NCBI RefSeq assembly: GCF_035830635.1
Contig: NZ_JAYMFI010000029.1
Span: 1 to 15,153 of the forward strand
DNA length: 15,153 nucleotides
Direction of reading: 5' to 3'
From: Adlercreutzia shanghongiae
GTDB lineage: Bacteria > Actinomycetota > Coriobacteriia > Coriobacteriales > Eggerthellaceae
In this document: piece after piece, positions 1 through 5,909 of the stretch
Position numbering within the stretch: the stretch's first letter is position 1
Layout of the letters: each line of letters starts with the position of its first letter
Made by a program: the position numbers and the translations under genes
Notes under the pieces: generated by a model
What the model was told of the DNA's origin: nothing
The model's database searches: none
The model's input: only the letters and a program-made list of their open reading frames with translations

Positions 1-452
1 AGGCCCGGGCCGCGGGCGCTATGGGCGAGGTGCCCATCGGCGCGGTGGTGGTGCACGAGCCCATCGACCGCGGCACGCGGCGTCCGCTCGCCGAGCCGCG
101 CGTCATTGCACGGGCGCACAACCGGCGCGAGACCGACCGCGACCCGGCCGGCCATGCGGAATTCCTCGCCATGAAGGAGGCGGCCCGCGTGCTGGATGCG
201 TGGCGCCTGGCCGACTGCACGGTGTACGTGACGCTGGAGCCCTGCATCATGTGCGCGGGCCTCATGCACCAGTCGCGCGTGGCCCGCTGTGTGTACGGCG
301 CTCCCGACCAGAAGGCCGGCGCCGTGGGCACGCTGTACGACATCCATGCCGATGGGCGCCTGAACCACCAGTTCCAGGCCACAGCGGGTGTGCGCGAGGA
401 CGAGTGCGTGGAATTGCTGCAGGAATTCTTCCGCGCCCGTCGCAAGAAATAA
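1..452 (+). CDS. tadA: tRNA-specific adenosine deaminase TadA, 5'-truncated by the window edge
   Basis: TadA deaminates the wobble adenosine of tRNA-Arg(ACG) to inosine in the cytoplasm. The frame is open from base 3, and the residues before the first in-window ATG (base 21) read ARAAGA, running straight into the family's GEVPIGAVVV strand. The true start therefore lies upstream and the ATG at 21 is internal. Counting from that Met, the zinc and catalytic motif HAE is H45-A-E47 and the second zinc motif PCIMC supplies C75 and C78, so the active site is complete. There is a short insertion (about residues 13-26) between the first strand and the RAHNRRE segment compared with E. coli TadA. It is followed after 14 bp by ispE and probably shares its transcript. 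Assignment is secure; only the N-terminus is missing. Confidence 0.93.
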   Translation, partial: ARAAGAMGEVPIGAVVVHEPIDRGTRRPLAEPRVIARAHNRRETDRDPAGHAEFLAMKEAARVLDAWRLADCTVYVTLEPCIMCAGLMHQSRVARCVYGAPDQKAGAVGTLYDIHADGRLNHQFQATAGVREDECVELLQEFFRARRKK

Positions 453-466
453 CGAGAGGAAGCCGA

Positions 467-1531
467 ATGACCGAGAATGCCCAGCGCAATCGCGAGGCGG
501 AAGTGAACCTGTTGGCGGCGGCCCGCGAGGCCCAGTGGTCGGCGGCCACGTTCATGGGGCCGAACACGATGAAGCTCGTCTCGCCGGCGAAGGTGAACCT
601 GCTGCTCGCCATCGGGGCCCGTCGCGAGGACGGGTACCACGATGCCGACACGGTCATGCACGCCCTGGCTCTGCACGATACGCTCTACTTGCGCACGGAG
701 GATATTTCCGCCGATGAGCTGGCCAAGCGCGTGGCGGACAGCGAGGGCCGTGTCGATACAGCCGTGGGCGGTCCGGCTGAGAACCTCCTTGTGACCATCG
801 ACCTGTCCGACCGCACGGGCCAAGATTTGGAAATCGCCGCGGCTGACAATCTCGCCTTCAAGGCGGCCGATCGTCTGGCGCGAGCGGTGGGCCGTGACCT
901 TCCCGAGGCCATCCAGCTGCGCATTGAAAAGCACATTCCGGCCCAAGGCGGCCTGGGCGGCGGCTCGTCGAATGCGGCGGCGGTGCTCGTGGGCTTGGCG
1001 AAGGCGTGGGATATTCCCGCCGACGACGACCGCGTGGCTGAAGTTGCCCGATCTCTCGGCGCCGATGTGGCGTTTTTCCTGCACGGCGGCTGCGCGCTGC
1101 TCGACGGTGTGGGCGAGGTGCTGCAGCGCACGCTGGAGCCGTCGCGCCGGGCCGTGGTGCTGGTGAAGACCGAAGGCGGCGTCTCCACGGCGGCCGCCTA
1201 CGAGCGCTTCGATGCCGTTCCGTGTCCCGCGTCCGAAGAGGTGCTCGCCTGCGACCGCTCCGCAACGAAGGCAGATGAGGTGCTCCTTGCCAACAACCTG
1301 GCCCCTGCGGCCGAGGCCCTGCTGCCCGAGCTGTCCGACGTTCGCGTCTGGCTCGCCGAGCAGGCGGGGGAGGGCAACGTGCTCCTTTCCGGCAGCGGAT
1401 CGGCCACCTTCGCCCTTGTGGACACCTTCGCCGAGGCCAGCCGCATCGCCACCGCGGCTACGGCTCGCGGCTGGTGGGCGCGCCCCACAAGCCTTTCCGG
1501 CTTGCGTGCCGCTATCGTTCCGGGGCGGTAA
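467..1531 (+). CDS. ispE: 4-diphosphocytidyl-2-C-methyl-D-erythritol kinase (IspE)
   Basis: IspE is a GHMP kinase that phosphorylates CDP-methylerythritol in the non-mevalonate (MEP) isoprenoid pathway. The N-terminal motif SPAKVNLLL is at about residues 39-47. The ATP-binding glycine-rich loop PAQGGLGGGSSNAAA starts at residue 158. It is followed by GADVAFFL, which carries the catalytic Asp, and by the C-terminal GSGSATFAL near residue 308. I chose ATG 467 because AGAGGA (455-460) sits 6 bp upstream, just after the tadA stop. This gives 354 aa, longer than the usual 280-320. The excess is an N-terminal extension of about 30 residues before M30/M35 and an insertion after the DTLYL strand (about residues 83-125). 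Later starts at M30 (554) or M35 (569) would give the more usual N-terminus but lack as clear a ribosome site. Only 2 bp separate its stop from the next start. Confidence 0.93.
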   Translation: MTENAQRNREAEVNLLAAAREAQWSAATFMGPNTMKLVSPAKVNLLLAIGARREDGYHDADTVMHALALHDTLYLRTEDISADELAKRVADSEGRVDTAVGGPAENLLVTIDLSDRTGQDLEIAAADNLAFKAADRLARAVGRDLPEAIQLRIEKHIPAQGGLGGGSSNAAAVLVGLAKAWDIPADDDRVAEVARSLGADVAFFLHGGCALLDGVGEVLQRTLEPSRRAVVLVKTEGGVSTAAAYERFDAVPCPASEEVLACDRSATKADEVLLANNLAPAAEALLPELSDVRVWLAEQAGEGNVLLSGSGSATFALVDTFAEASRIATAATARGWWARPTSLSGLRAAIVPGR

Positions 1532-1533
1532 TC

Positions 1534-1896
1534 ATGGGCTTTCTAGCGCGCCTGTCCCGCGTGGTTCCTCTGCTCATCATTATGGCGGTGGCCGCCGGGC
1601 TCATTTACGTCGTCGTCACCTATCGCCATTCCCCGGCGCGGGCCAAGGAAGTGCTCATCAAGGTCTTCACCTGGCTCAACGCCATCGTCATCGGCTTCTT
1701 CGCGCTCGTGTCCCTCTACGCCTTCTTCGACAACGCGCCCGCCGTGCTCGATCTGTCGCTCAGCTTCATGGCTGTGGGCCTTGTCGGCCTTGCTATCACG
1801 CGCCTCGCTAACTGGCGCTTCCTCAAGCACAATCCCGCCTACCGCAAAAAGCGCCTCGCCGCCACCACCCGCCGCCGCTGGCCGTGGCAGCGCTAG
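1534..1896 (+). CDS. Small integral membrane protein of unknown function
   Basis: I do not recognise a family. The 120-aa product has three hydrophobic stretches, about residues 8-29, 42-68 and 70-90, separated by short basic loops, and ends in a strongly basic tail (KKRLAATTRRRWPWQR), consistent with a cytoplasmic C-terminus under the positive-inside rule. ATG 1534 lies 2 bp after the ispE stop; the purine-rich GGGGCGG (1522-1528) could serve as a weak ribosome site. The frame also opens upstream at 1474, inside ispE, but the residues it would add (MGAPHKPFRLACRYRSGAVI) are an uncharacteristic out-of-frame reading of ispE. Translational coupling to ispE is likely. Some analogous small genes after ispE in Actinobacteria are also hypothetical; no role can be assigned from sequence alone. 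Confidence 0.75.
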   Translation: MGFLARLSRVVPLLIIMAVAAGLIYVVVTYRHSPARAKEVLIKVFTWLNAIVIGFFALVSLYAFFDNAPAVLDLSLSFMAVGLVGLAITRLANWRFLKHNPAYRKKRLAATTRRRWPWQR

Positions 1897-1914
1897 AGCT
1901 CCCCAAGACGCAAA

Positions 1915-1943
1915 GCGGACCCCCGCCGTACACAGGGGCCCGC
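1915..1943 (-). terminator. Probable terminator of the FAD reductase gene
   Basis: GCGGACCCC (1915-1923) and GGGGCCCGC (1935-1943) are inverted repeats with an 11-nt loop. Read on the minus strand, the only non-Watson-Crick position becomes a G-U wobble, so all nine pairs form, and TTTGCGTCTT follows. On the plus strand the same position is an A-C mismatch with no U run. The hairpin therefore best serves the minus-strand gene ending at 1983, in a convergent gap of only 86 bp. Confidence 0.5.
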
Positions 1944-1982
1944 AAAGGGAGGGTGGTGGCAGCGGCGTGCCCAGCCGCCGAA

Positions 1983-3722
1983 CTACTTCTCGGCAGCGGC
2001 GTTCATGCCGGCCAGGCGACCGAACACGAGCGCCGTGGCCAGGCTGATGCCCGCCTCGGTGACGGGGTATTCCACGGCGTAGCGGCCGCCCATGTTGTTG
2101 CCGGCCACGTACAGGCCCGGGATGGGGGCCATGGCGTCGTCCAGCACGTGGCAGTCGGTGTCGCAGTCCAGACCGCCCATGCACACGAGCATGCCCGCAT
2201 CGCCGAACTCGCAGGCGTAGTAGGGCGGGTTCTCCAGCGGGAACAGGCGGTCGGCGCGTTTGCCGAAGTCCTCGTCCACACCCTTGTGCGCCAGCTCGTT
2301 GTAGCGCTCAACCGAGGCCACCACAGCGTCCACGGGCAGGCCCATCTTCTCGGCCAGCTCCTCAATGGTGTCGGCCTGGCAGGTGATGGCGTCCAGGAAC
2401 ATCTTCTCGGTGGTATAGCCGCTGAAGTTCGCGGTGAAGTCGTCGCCCACCACGGCCGGCCACTTATCGGCCTCCTCGTCGGGGATGAAGTAGTTCACAT
2501 AGCCGTGGCCGGTGCCCTGGCAGGCCAGCTGCTCGGGCCACTTCGCGTCGATGATCTGCCATGCGCGGGCCTCGGGCTGGCGCGACAGCTGGTCCTGGAT
2601 GTTCTGGCCGGGGATGTCCTCGTTCATGAAGCGCTCGCCGTTCACGTTCAGCTGCAGGAAGGCGTCCACGCCGAGGGCCGCGCCCATGTGGTGCGTCATG
2701 GGAGCCAGCGGGCCCAGCTCCATATGGCCGCCGGCCCACATGCCCATGCGCTGGCCGTCGCCGGTGTTGGCCACCTCGCCCTTGGCGTCGATGTTGGGGT
2801 AGAACGGCGCGATGCCCTCGACCCACGGCACGTAGTAGTTCAGCATGTCGGGATTGCCCGAGATGTCGCCGCAGCACAGGATGACGCCCTTCGCGGCATT
2901 GATCTGCGTGTAGGTGCCGTTGCCGTCATGGACGTAGGCGCCCGTCACGCGGCCCGACTCGTCCTTCACCAGCTGCTCGGCGAAGGTGCTGAACATAAAC
3001 TCGGCGCCGGCGCCCTCGGCGATGGTCTGGCACGACTCCATGCACCAGCCCACGCTGGGCTCGGTGGTCACGGTGCCGTTGAAGAAGGGGAACAGCTCGG
3101 TCGAACGGTCGTAGCCCTCCAGCATGGGGAAGCACTTGGGGCGGATGACGCAGTCCTTCTCGCCGCTGGCCGGCGTGGCGGAGGTGGGCACCACTTCGTA
3201 GTCGGAGCCGCTCACGAGCCAGTCGAAGTCCTCGCCGGAGTGGTCGTACCAGTAGCCGAGCAGGCGCGCGTTGGGGCGGAAGGTCATGTCCTTCATCAGC
3301 TGGTTGACCACCTCGGCCTTGTCGGCCAGCCCCATGCCCAGATCGCTCTGGATCTTCGAGCCGTAAATGCCGAAGTCGCCGGCCATGCCGATGACGCCCA
3401 GCTGCGCCTGCTTCTCCACGCCGATGACCTTGGCGCCGGCCTCGGCCGCGGCGCGGGCCGCGCAGATGCCCGAAAGGCCGAGGCCCAGCACCAGCACGTC
3501 GCACTCCTTGGTCTCGGCCACCTCGGCGGGCGGCTCGGGGGCGGTCATGAACGCCGGTGCGCCCTCGGTGGCGGCGCCCTCGCCGGCCGTGGAGGACAGC
3601 GCGCCCTCGCTCGGGGCCGGGGCGGCAGGCGTGCAGCCGGCCAGTCCGGCGGCTCCCGCGGTCACGGCTGCGGCGGCTCCCAGGCCGAAGAACGCACGGC
3701 GGCTCATCGATTGTTTGCTCAT
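1983..3722 (-). CDS. Tat-exported lipoprotein FAD-dependent oxidoreductase (fumarate reductase/FAD_binding_2 family)
   Basis: This is a 579-aa secreted flavoprotein. The N-terminus has a twin-arginine motif (S-R8-R9-A-F-F), a hydrophobic stretch and a lipobox LAGC with Cys30, predicting Tat export and membrane anchoring outside the cell. The Rossmann motif GLGLSG (about residue 74 on) and the C-terminal PIPGLYVAGNNMGGR-type segment followed by FGRLAG bind FAD. VNGERFMNED matches the substrate-loop region of fumarate-reductase-like enzymes. The HHTMGG signature of true fumarate reductases reads LVCMGG here, so the catalytic histidine is absent and the substrate is probably not fumarate. No FMN-binding domain is fused and no cytochrome partner gene is nearby. 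Start ATG 3722 has an AGGGAAGGG-type ribosome site. The divergent LuxR gene is a likely regulator. In Eggerthellaceae such enzymes are proposed to reduce organic acceptors in anaerobic respiration; the substrate here is unknown. Confidence 0.9.
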   Translation of the reverse strand: MSKQSMSRRAFFGLGAAAAVTAGAAGLAGCTPAAPAPSEGALSSTAGEGAATEGAPAFMTAPEPPAEVAETKECDVLVLGLGLSGICAARAAAEAGAKVIGVEKQAQLGVIGMAGDFGIYGSKIQSDLGMGLADKAEVVNQLMKDMTFRPNARLLGYWYDHSGEDFDWLVSGSDYEVVPTSATPASGEKDCVIRPKCFPMLEGYDRSTELFPFFNGTVTTEPSVGWCMESCQTIAEGAGAEFMFSTFAEQLVKDESGRVTGAYVHDGNGTYTQINAAKGVILCCGDISGNPDMLNYYVPWVEGIAPFYPNIDAKGEVANTGDGQRMGMWAGGHMELGPLAPMTHHMGAALGVDAFLQLNVNGERFMNEDIPGQNIQDQLSRQPEARAWQIIDAKWPEQLACQGTGHGYVNYFIPDEEADKWPAVVGDDFTANFSGYTTEKMFLDAITCQADTIEELAEKMGLPVDAVVASVERYNELAHKGVDEDFGKRADRLFPLENPPYYACEFGDAGMLVCMGGLDCDTDCHVLDDAMAPIPGLYVAGNNMGGRYAVEYPVTEAGISLATALVFGRLAGMNAAAEK

Positions 3723-3780
3723 GGAATTTCCCTTCCCTCATAGCTTCGCGGCGCCGGGGTGGCGGCCGCGTTTTTGCGGT

Positions 3781-3793
3781 CCCTATGGTAGGG
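3781..3793. promoter_or_regulatory. Small inverted repeat, possible operator upstream of the reductase
   Basis: CCCTA-TGG-TAGGG is a perfect 5-bp inverted repeat with a 3-bp centre, 59 bp upstream of the reductase start. On the minus strand it overlaps TACCAT, a weak -10-like hexamer, but I find no matching -35. It is short enough to arise by chance; the position in a divergent regulatory gap is the only support. Confidence 0.25.
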
Positions 3794-3864
3794 GGAGAGG
3801 CGGGCCGCTCGCGACACCCGTCAGTAGTGAAATTCCCCGTTTTCGGGCGAAAAAGCAGCTATCT

Positions 3865-3879
3865 CACCCGTCGCGGGTG
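3865..3879. promoter_or_regulatory. Inverted repeat CACCCG-TCG-CGGGTG, candidate operator over the luxR -35 region
   Basis: A perfect 6-bp inverted repeat with a 3-bp centre covers the position where the -35 of the downstream -10 (3902-3907) should lie; no TTGACA-like hexamer exists there. Its left part, CACCCGTC (3865-3872), recurs at 3815-3822, exactly 50 bp away. This is the layout expected of a binding site for a regulator acting on the divergent pair, possibly the LuxR protein itself. The function is inferred. Confidence 0.4.
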
Positions 3880-3901
3880 GTACGGAATCGGCCTCGGCGC
3901 T

Positions 3902-3907
3902 TATACT
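3902..3907 (+). promoter_or_regulatory. -10 box TATACT of the LuxR regulator gene
   Basis: TATACT differs from TATAAT at one base. A transcript starting 7 bp downstream would begin at the A of ATG 3914, giving a leaderless mRNA. No good -35 is present at 16-18 bp, which suggests activator dependence or a weak promoter. Confidence 0.5.
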
Positions 3908-3913
3908 GGCACC

Positions 3914-5461
3914 ATGGGATTTTCGGGAGGGAACATCGTTGCCAACGTGCGGGCATCGTGGCGCGACCTGCGTGAGCAGGCGCGCTGGTACCACGTGGGC
4001 TACGCGCTCTTCATCGCCTTCAACTTCATCTATCTCCACGACGCACTGCCCCTTATTGGCCAAGGAGGGTTCCCGCCTGCGACCGGCATGCTGTTCCTCG
4101 TGGTGTTCTTCGGCGCGCGGTGCGCGTGCGCCGCGGGATGCGCGGGCGTCTCGTATGCGCGTCCCGGTTCCGTGCCCTCCGCGGTGGCCGCGGGGTTTGC
4201 GTCCCTGCTCCTCGTAATCGGCGTAACGCTGTCCGTGGCGGTGCTGCGCGTGCCCGAGCTTGCCTTCGGCGCGTCCGAGGCGTCGCTGCTGCTCGCCCTG
4301 TCCGCGGCGCTTCTGGGTGCCGGAGACGGGCTGCTCCTCATGGTATGGGGCCGCTTCTGCGCGACGCTTCCCTTGCGCACGACCTATCTTTTCGTGCTGC
4401 TGTCCTATGTGATCGCGCTCGTCGTCACCGGGTCCCCCTTGTCGCTCTCGCCTTGGGTGCTGCTCGTCGCGGCATGGGCTTCCTTCGGGGTGATGCCCCA
4501 TTTGGTCGGCCGCAGCCTCGCCAGCCGGAAAATCTCCGCCGTGAGGCCTGCTCGGGATGCCGCGCTCCGGGCGTTCGGCACCTTGTGGCGCCCGGTGCTG
4601 CTGGCGGCCCTGTTCGCCCTGCTGAGCAACTTCATGCTGTTCGTGTCGGGCCAGCAGGCGGTGGAGGCCGCTTCGGCCCAGCTCACCTCGACGCTCGTCA
4701 CCCTGGCGGTGGTGCTGGCGCTGCTTGTGCCGGCGCTCGTCTCCACGCGGGCCGTGAACATCGCCGCGTCCTACCGCATCGCCCTGCCCTTGGCCACGGG
4801 CGGTTTTCTGCTGCTCGCCTTCGTGTGGAACGGGGGTGGTGGCGTGGCGAACTCTCTGGTGGCCATGGGCTGGCTCATCGCCGACGTCATCTCCTGGTGC
4901 ATGATCGCCGAGGCGGTTCGCGAGACGCGGGCTCCGGCGTTTCTGCTGTTCGGCGTAGGGGAGGGGGCCATCTCGCTCTTGGCGTTGCTCGGCTCCGTTC
5001 TCGGCTACTTCTTCGCCTCGCGCGTCGGCAGCGAGGTGGTGGCCCTTCTGGTGCTCGCGCTGGTGGTGGTGTACCTGTTCTCCACGGTGGTGCTGTTCGT
5101 GCTGAAGGATCGCAGCTTGGCGGCGCCGGGCACGCGGGCCGATGAGCGCAGCGAGGTGCCCGCGGGCTCTCCGAGCGCCGTGGCAGCTGCTGCGGCCGAA
5201 TCCGAGCCCGTGCTCATCGTGGAAGACCGCGTGCAGCGCTCTTGTGCCGCGCTGGCCGCGCGTGCCCAGCTCACGCCCCGCGAGACCGACGTGCTGGGGT
5301 GCCTGGCTCAGGGGCGCAACACCCAGTACATGGCCGAGCATTTGTGCATTTCCGAGAACACGGTGAAGTCCCATGTGCGCAACGTGTACCAGAAGCTCGG
5401 CGTGCATTCCAAGCAGGACATCATCGACATCATCAACGCCGACGAGGGCGATCCCGCATAA
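3914..5461 (+). CDS. Membrane-embedded LuxR-family transcriptional regulator with about 12 TM segments
   Basis: A 515-aa protein. After a short basic N-terminus come about 12 hydrophobic helices between residues 33 and 400, resembling a transporter-like sensor. A linker rich in Ala, Ser and Glu follows, then a LuxR/GerE helix-turn-helix from L453 to the end. Its landmarks are LTPRETDVLGCLAQGRN, ISENTVKSHVRNVYQKL and HSKQDIIDI, all canonical for DNA binding. I place the start at ATG 3914, directly after the -10 box. The open frame runs back to 3557, but that stretch overlaps the opposite-strand reductase and contains no membrane or signal feature. GTG 3947 is an alternative. Transporter-like LuxR proteins beside flavoprotein reductases are a repeated arrangement in Eggerthellaceae. 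By inference this one senses a ligand at the membrane and controls the divergent reductase. The ligand is unknown. Confidence 0.9.
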   Translation: MGFSGGNIVANVRASWRDLREQARWYHVGYALFIAFNFIYLHDALPLIGQGGFPPATGMLFLVVFFGARCACAAGCAGVSYARPGSVPSAVAAGFASLLLVIGVTLSVAVLRVPELAFGASEASLLLALSAALLGAGDGLLLMVWGRFCATLPLRTTYLFVLLSYVIALVVTGSPLSLSPWVLLVAAWASFGVMPHLVGRSLASRKISAVRPARDAALRAFGTLWRPVLLAALFALLSNFMLFVSGQQAVEAASAQLTSTLVTLAVVLALLVPALVSTRAVNIAASYRIALPLATGGFLLLAFVWNGGGGVANSLVAMGWLIADVISWCMIAEAVRETRAPAFLLFGVGEGAISLLALLGSVLGYFFASRVGSEVVALLVLALVVVYLFSTVVLFVLKDRSLAAPGTRADERSEVPAGSPSAVAAAAAESEPVLIVEDRVQRSCAALAARAQLTPRETDVLGCLAQGRNTQYMAEHLCISENTVKSHVRNVYQKLGVHSKQDIIDIINADEGDPA

Positions 5462-5479
5462 GGAGGGCGCCTTTCTGTT

Positions 5480-5505
5480 GGTGGCGACCTTTCTTTATCG
5501 CCATC
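5480..5505 (+). terminator. Weak hairpin after the LuxR gene, possible terminator
   Basis: GGTGGCGA (5480-5487) can pair with TCGCCATC (5498-5505) over eight positions with one wobble and a 10-nt loop, 19 bp after the stop codon. No U tract follows, so factor-independent termination is doubtful. Confidence 0.3.
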
Positions 5506-5666
5506 TCACATAGAGCCCACGGCACCCGCATCACTATCGGCCACTATGCCAAGAAGGGGCATATAAGGTCACGGGATGGGGAATATTACAAAACAGGGTC
5601 GAGAGTTGACTTGCGAGCTGGTCCGTTCGGCAGAAGCGCAAAACGTTTTCCTATTGTTGCCCGCTC

Positions 5667-5696
5667 TTCATTTCTCGCCAGGGAATTTGCTATACT
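5667..5696 (+). promoter_or_regulatory. Extended -10 promoter for the envelope cluster
   Basis: TGCTATACT (5688-5696) is an extended -10 element (TGn plus TATACT). A poor -35 candidate, TTCATT (5667-5672), is 18 bp upstream; extended -10 promoters tolerate this. The predicted start, about 5702-5704, coincides with the first base of the nested inverted repeat, which supports a transcript beginning with that structure. Confidence 0.55.
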
Positions 5697-5703
5697 CATC
5701 GTT

Positions 5704-5822
5704 GCCAAAAACCGTGAACTTCAAGTGACTTGGGGTTTGCAGCAACAGAATATCAACAACCGCCAAGGAGGGCATCTGCCCACTCCGGGTTGTTGCATGC
5801 TGCACGCCCCACGGTTTTTGGC
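5704..5822 (+). ncRNA. Candidate structured RNA / 5' leader: nested inverted repeats
   Basis: The closing stem is a perfect 13-bp inverted repeat, GCCAAAAACCGTG (5704-5716) with CACGGTTTTTGGC (5810-5822). Inside it, collinear and in nested order, are GGGG (5732-5735)/CCCC (5807-5810), TGCAGCA (5738-5744)/TGCTGCA (5798-5804), CAACAACC (5754-5761)/GGTTGTTG (5788-5795), GGAG (5767-5770)/CTCC (5783-5786) and GGC/GCC closing an apical ATCT loop (5774-5777). A side hairpin CAAG-TGA-CTTG lies at 5722-5732. C5810 and G5732 are each shared by two alternative pairings. The apical part contains AAGGAGG (5765-5771) with no start codon at usable distance. The element starts at the predicted transcription start and ends 87 bp before the lipoprotein ATG. 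I matched it to no riboswitch, SRP RNA or 6S family I know. Confidence 0.55.
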
Positions 5823-5909
5823 GAAACTGCGGTGGATGCCTTCCTTCCCGAATCGCCAGAGGTCGCGCCTCTATCGCACGTTCGACGAAAACGAGTGAAA
5901 GGGCGCAGC

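Larger units (their letters stand above)
5462..5909. other. 448-bp gene-free region between the LuxR gene and the envelope cluster
   Basis: No convincing gene is present. In order it holds: AAGGAGG immediately at the luxR stop (5460-5466) with only an 11-codon frame after it; a weak hairpin at 5480-5505; AT-rich sequence around 5570-5600; an extended -10 promoter at 5688-5696; nested inverted repeats at 5704-5822; and a small hairpin AGAGG/CCTCT at 5858-5872. The frame of the downstream lipoprotein stays open back to about 5730, but the added residues contain no signal-like or domain-like sequence. Confidence 0.7.

Noticed and set aside
200..466. Upstream extension of ispE inside tadA
   Set aside because: The added residues are the out-of-frame reading of tadA (Arg/Gly/His/Pro-rich), and a proper ribosome site precedes ATG 467.
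1884..3743. A 619-codon open frame on the plus strand opposite the FAD reductase
   Set aside because: It is the antisense reading of a clear reductase gene. It is rich in His, Val, Leu, Gly and Ala with no domain, as expected from complementing a GC-rich gene.
3821..5407. A 528-codon minus-strand frame opposite the LuxR gene
   Set aside because: The composition (His, Arg, Gln, Glu-rich, repetitive) is that of a shadow frame. The plus strand has 12 TM helices and an intact HTH.
5704..5822. The nested repeat as a retron non-coding RNA
   Set aside because: Terminal inverted repeats around internal hairpins fit superficially, but no reverse transcriptase gene is anywhere in the window.
5704..5822. 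The nested repeat as a miniature transposon (MITE)
   Set aside because: No target-site duplication flanks the 13-bp ends, and the internal stems continue in register to the apex, which fits RNA folding better. It is not fully excluded without a genome search for copies.
5730..5909. N-terminal extension of the lipoprotein back to 5730
   Set aside because: The frame is open, but it would place the signal peptide internally and runs through the structured element. ATG 5910 starts a textbook lipoprotein signal.
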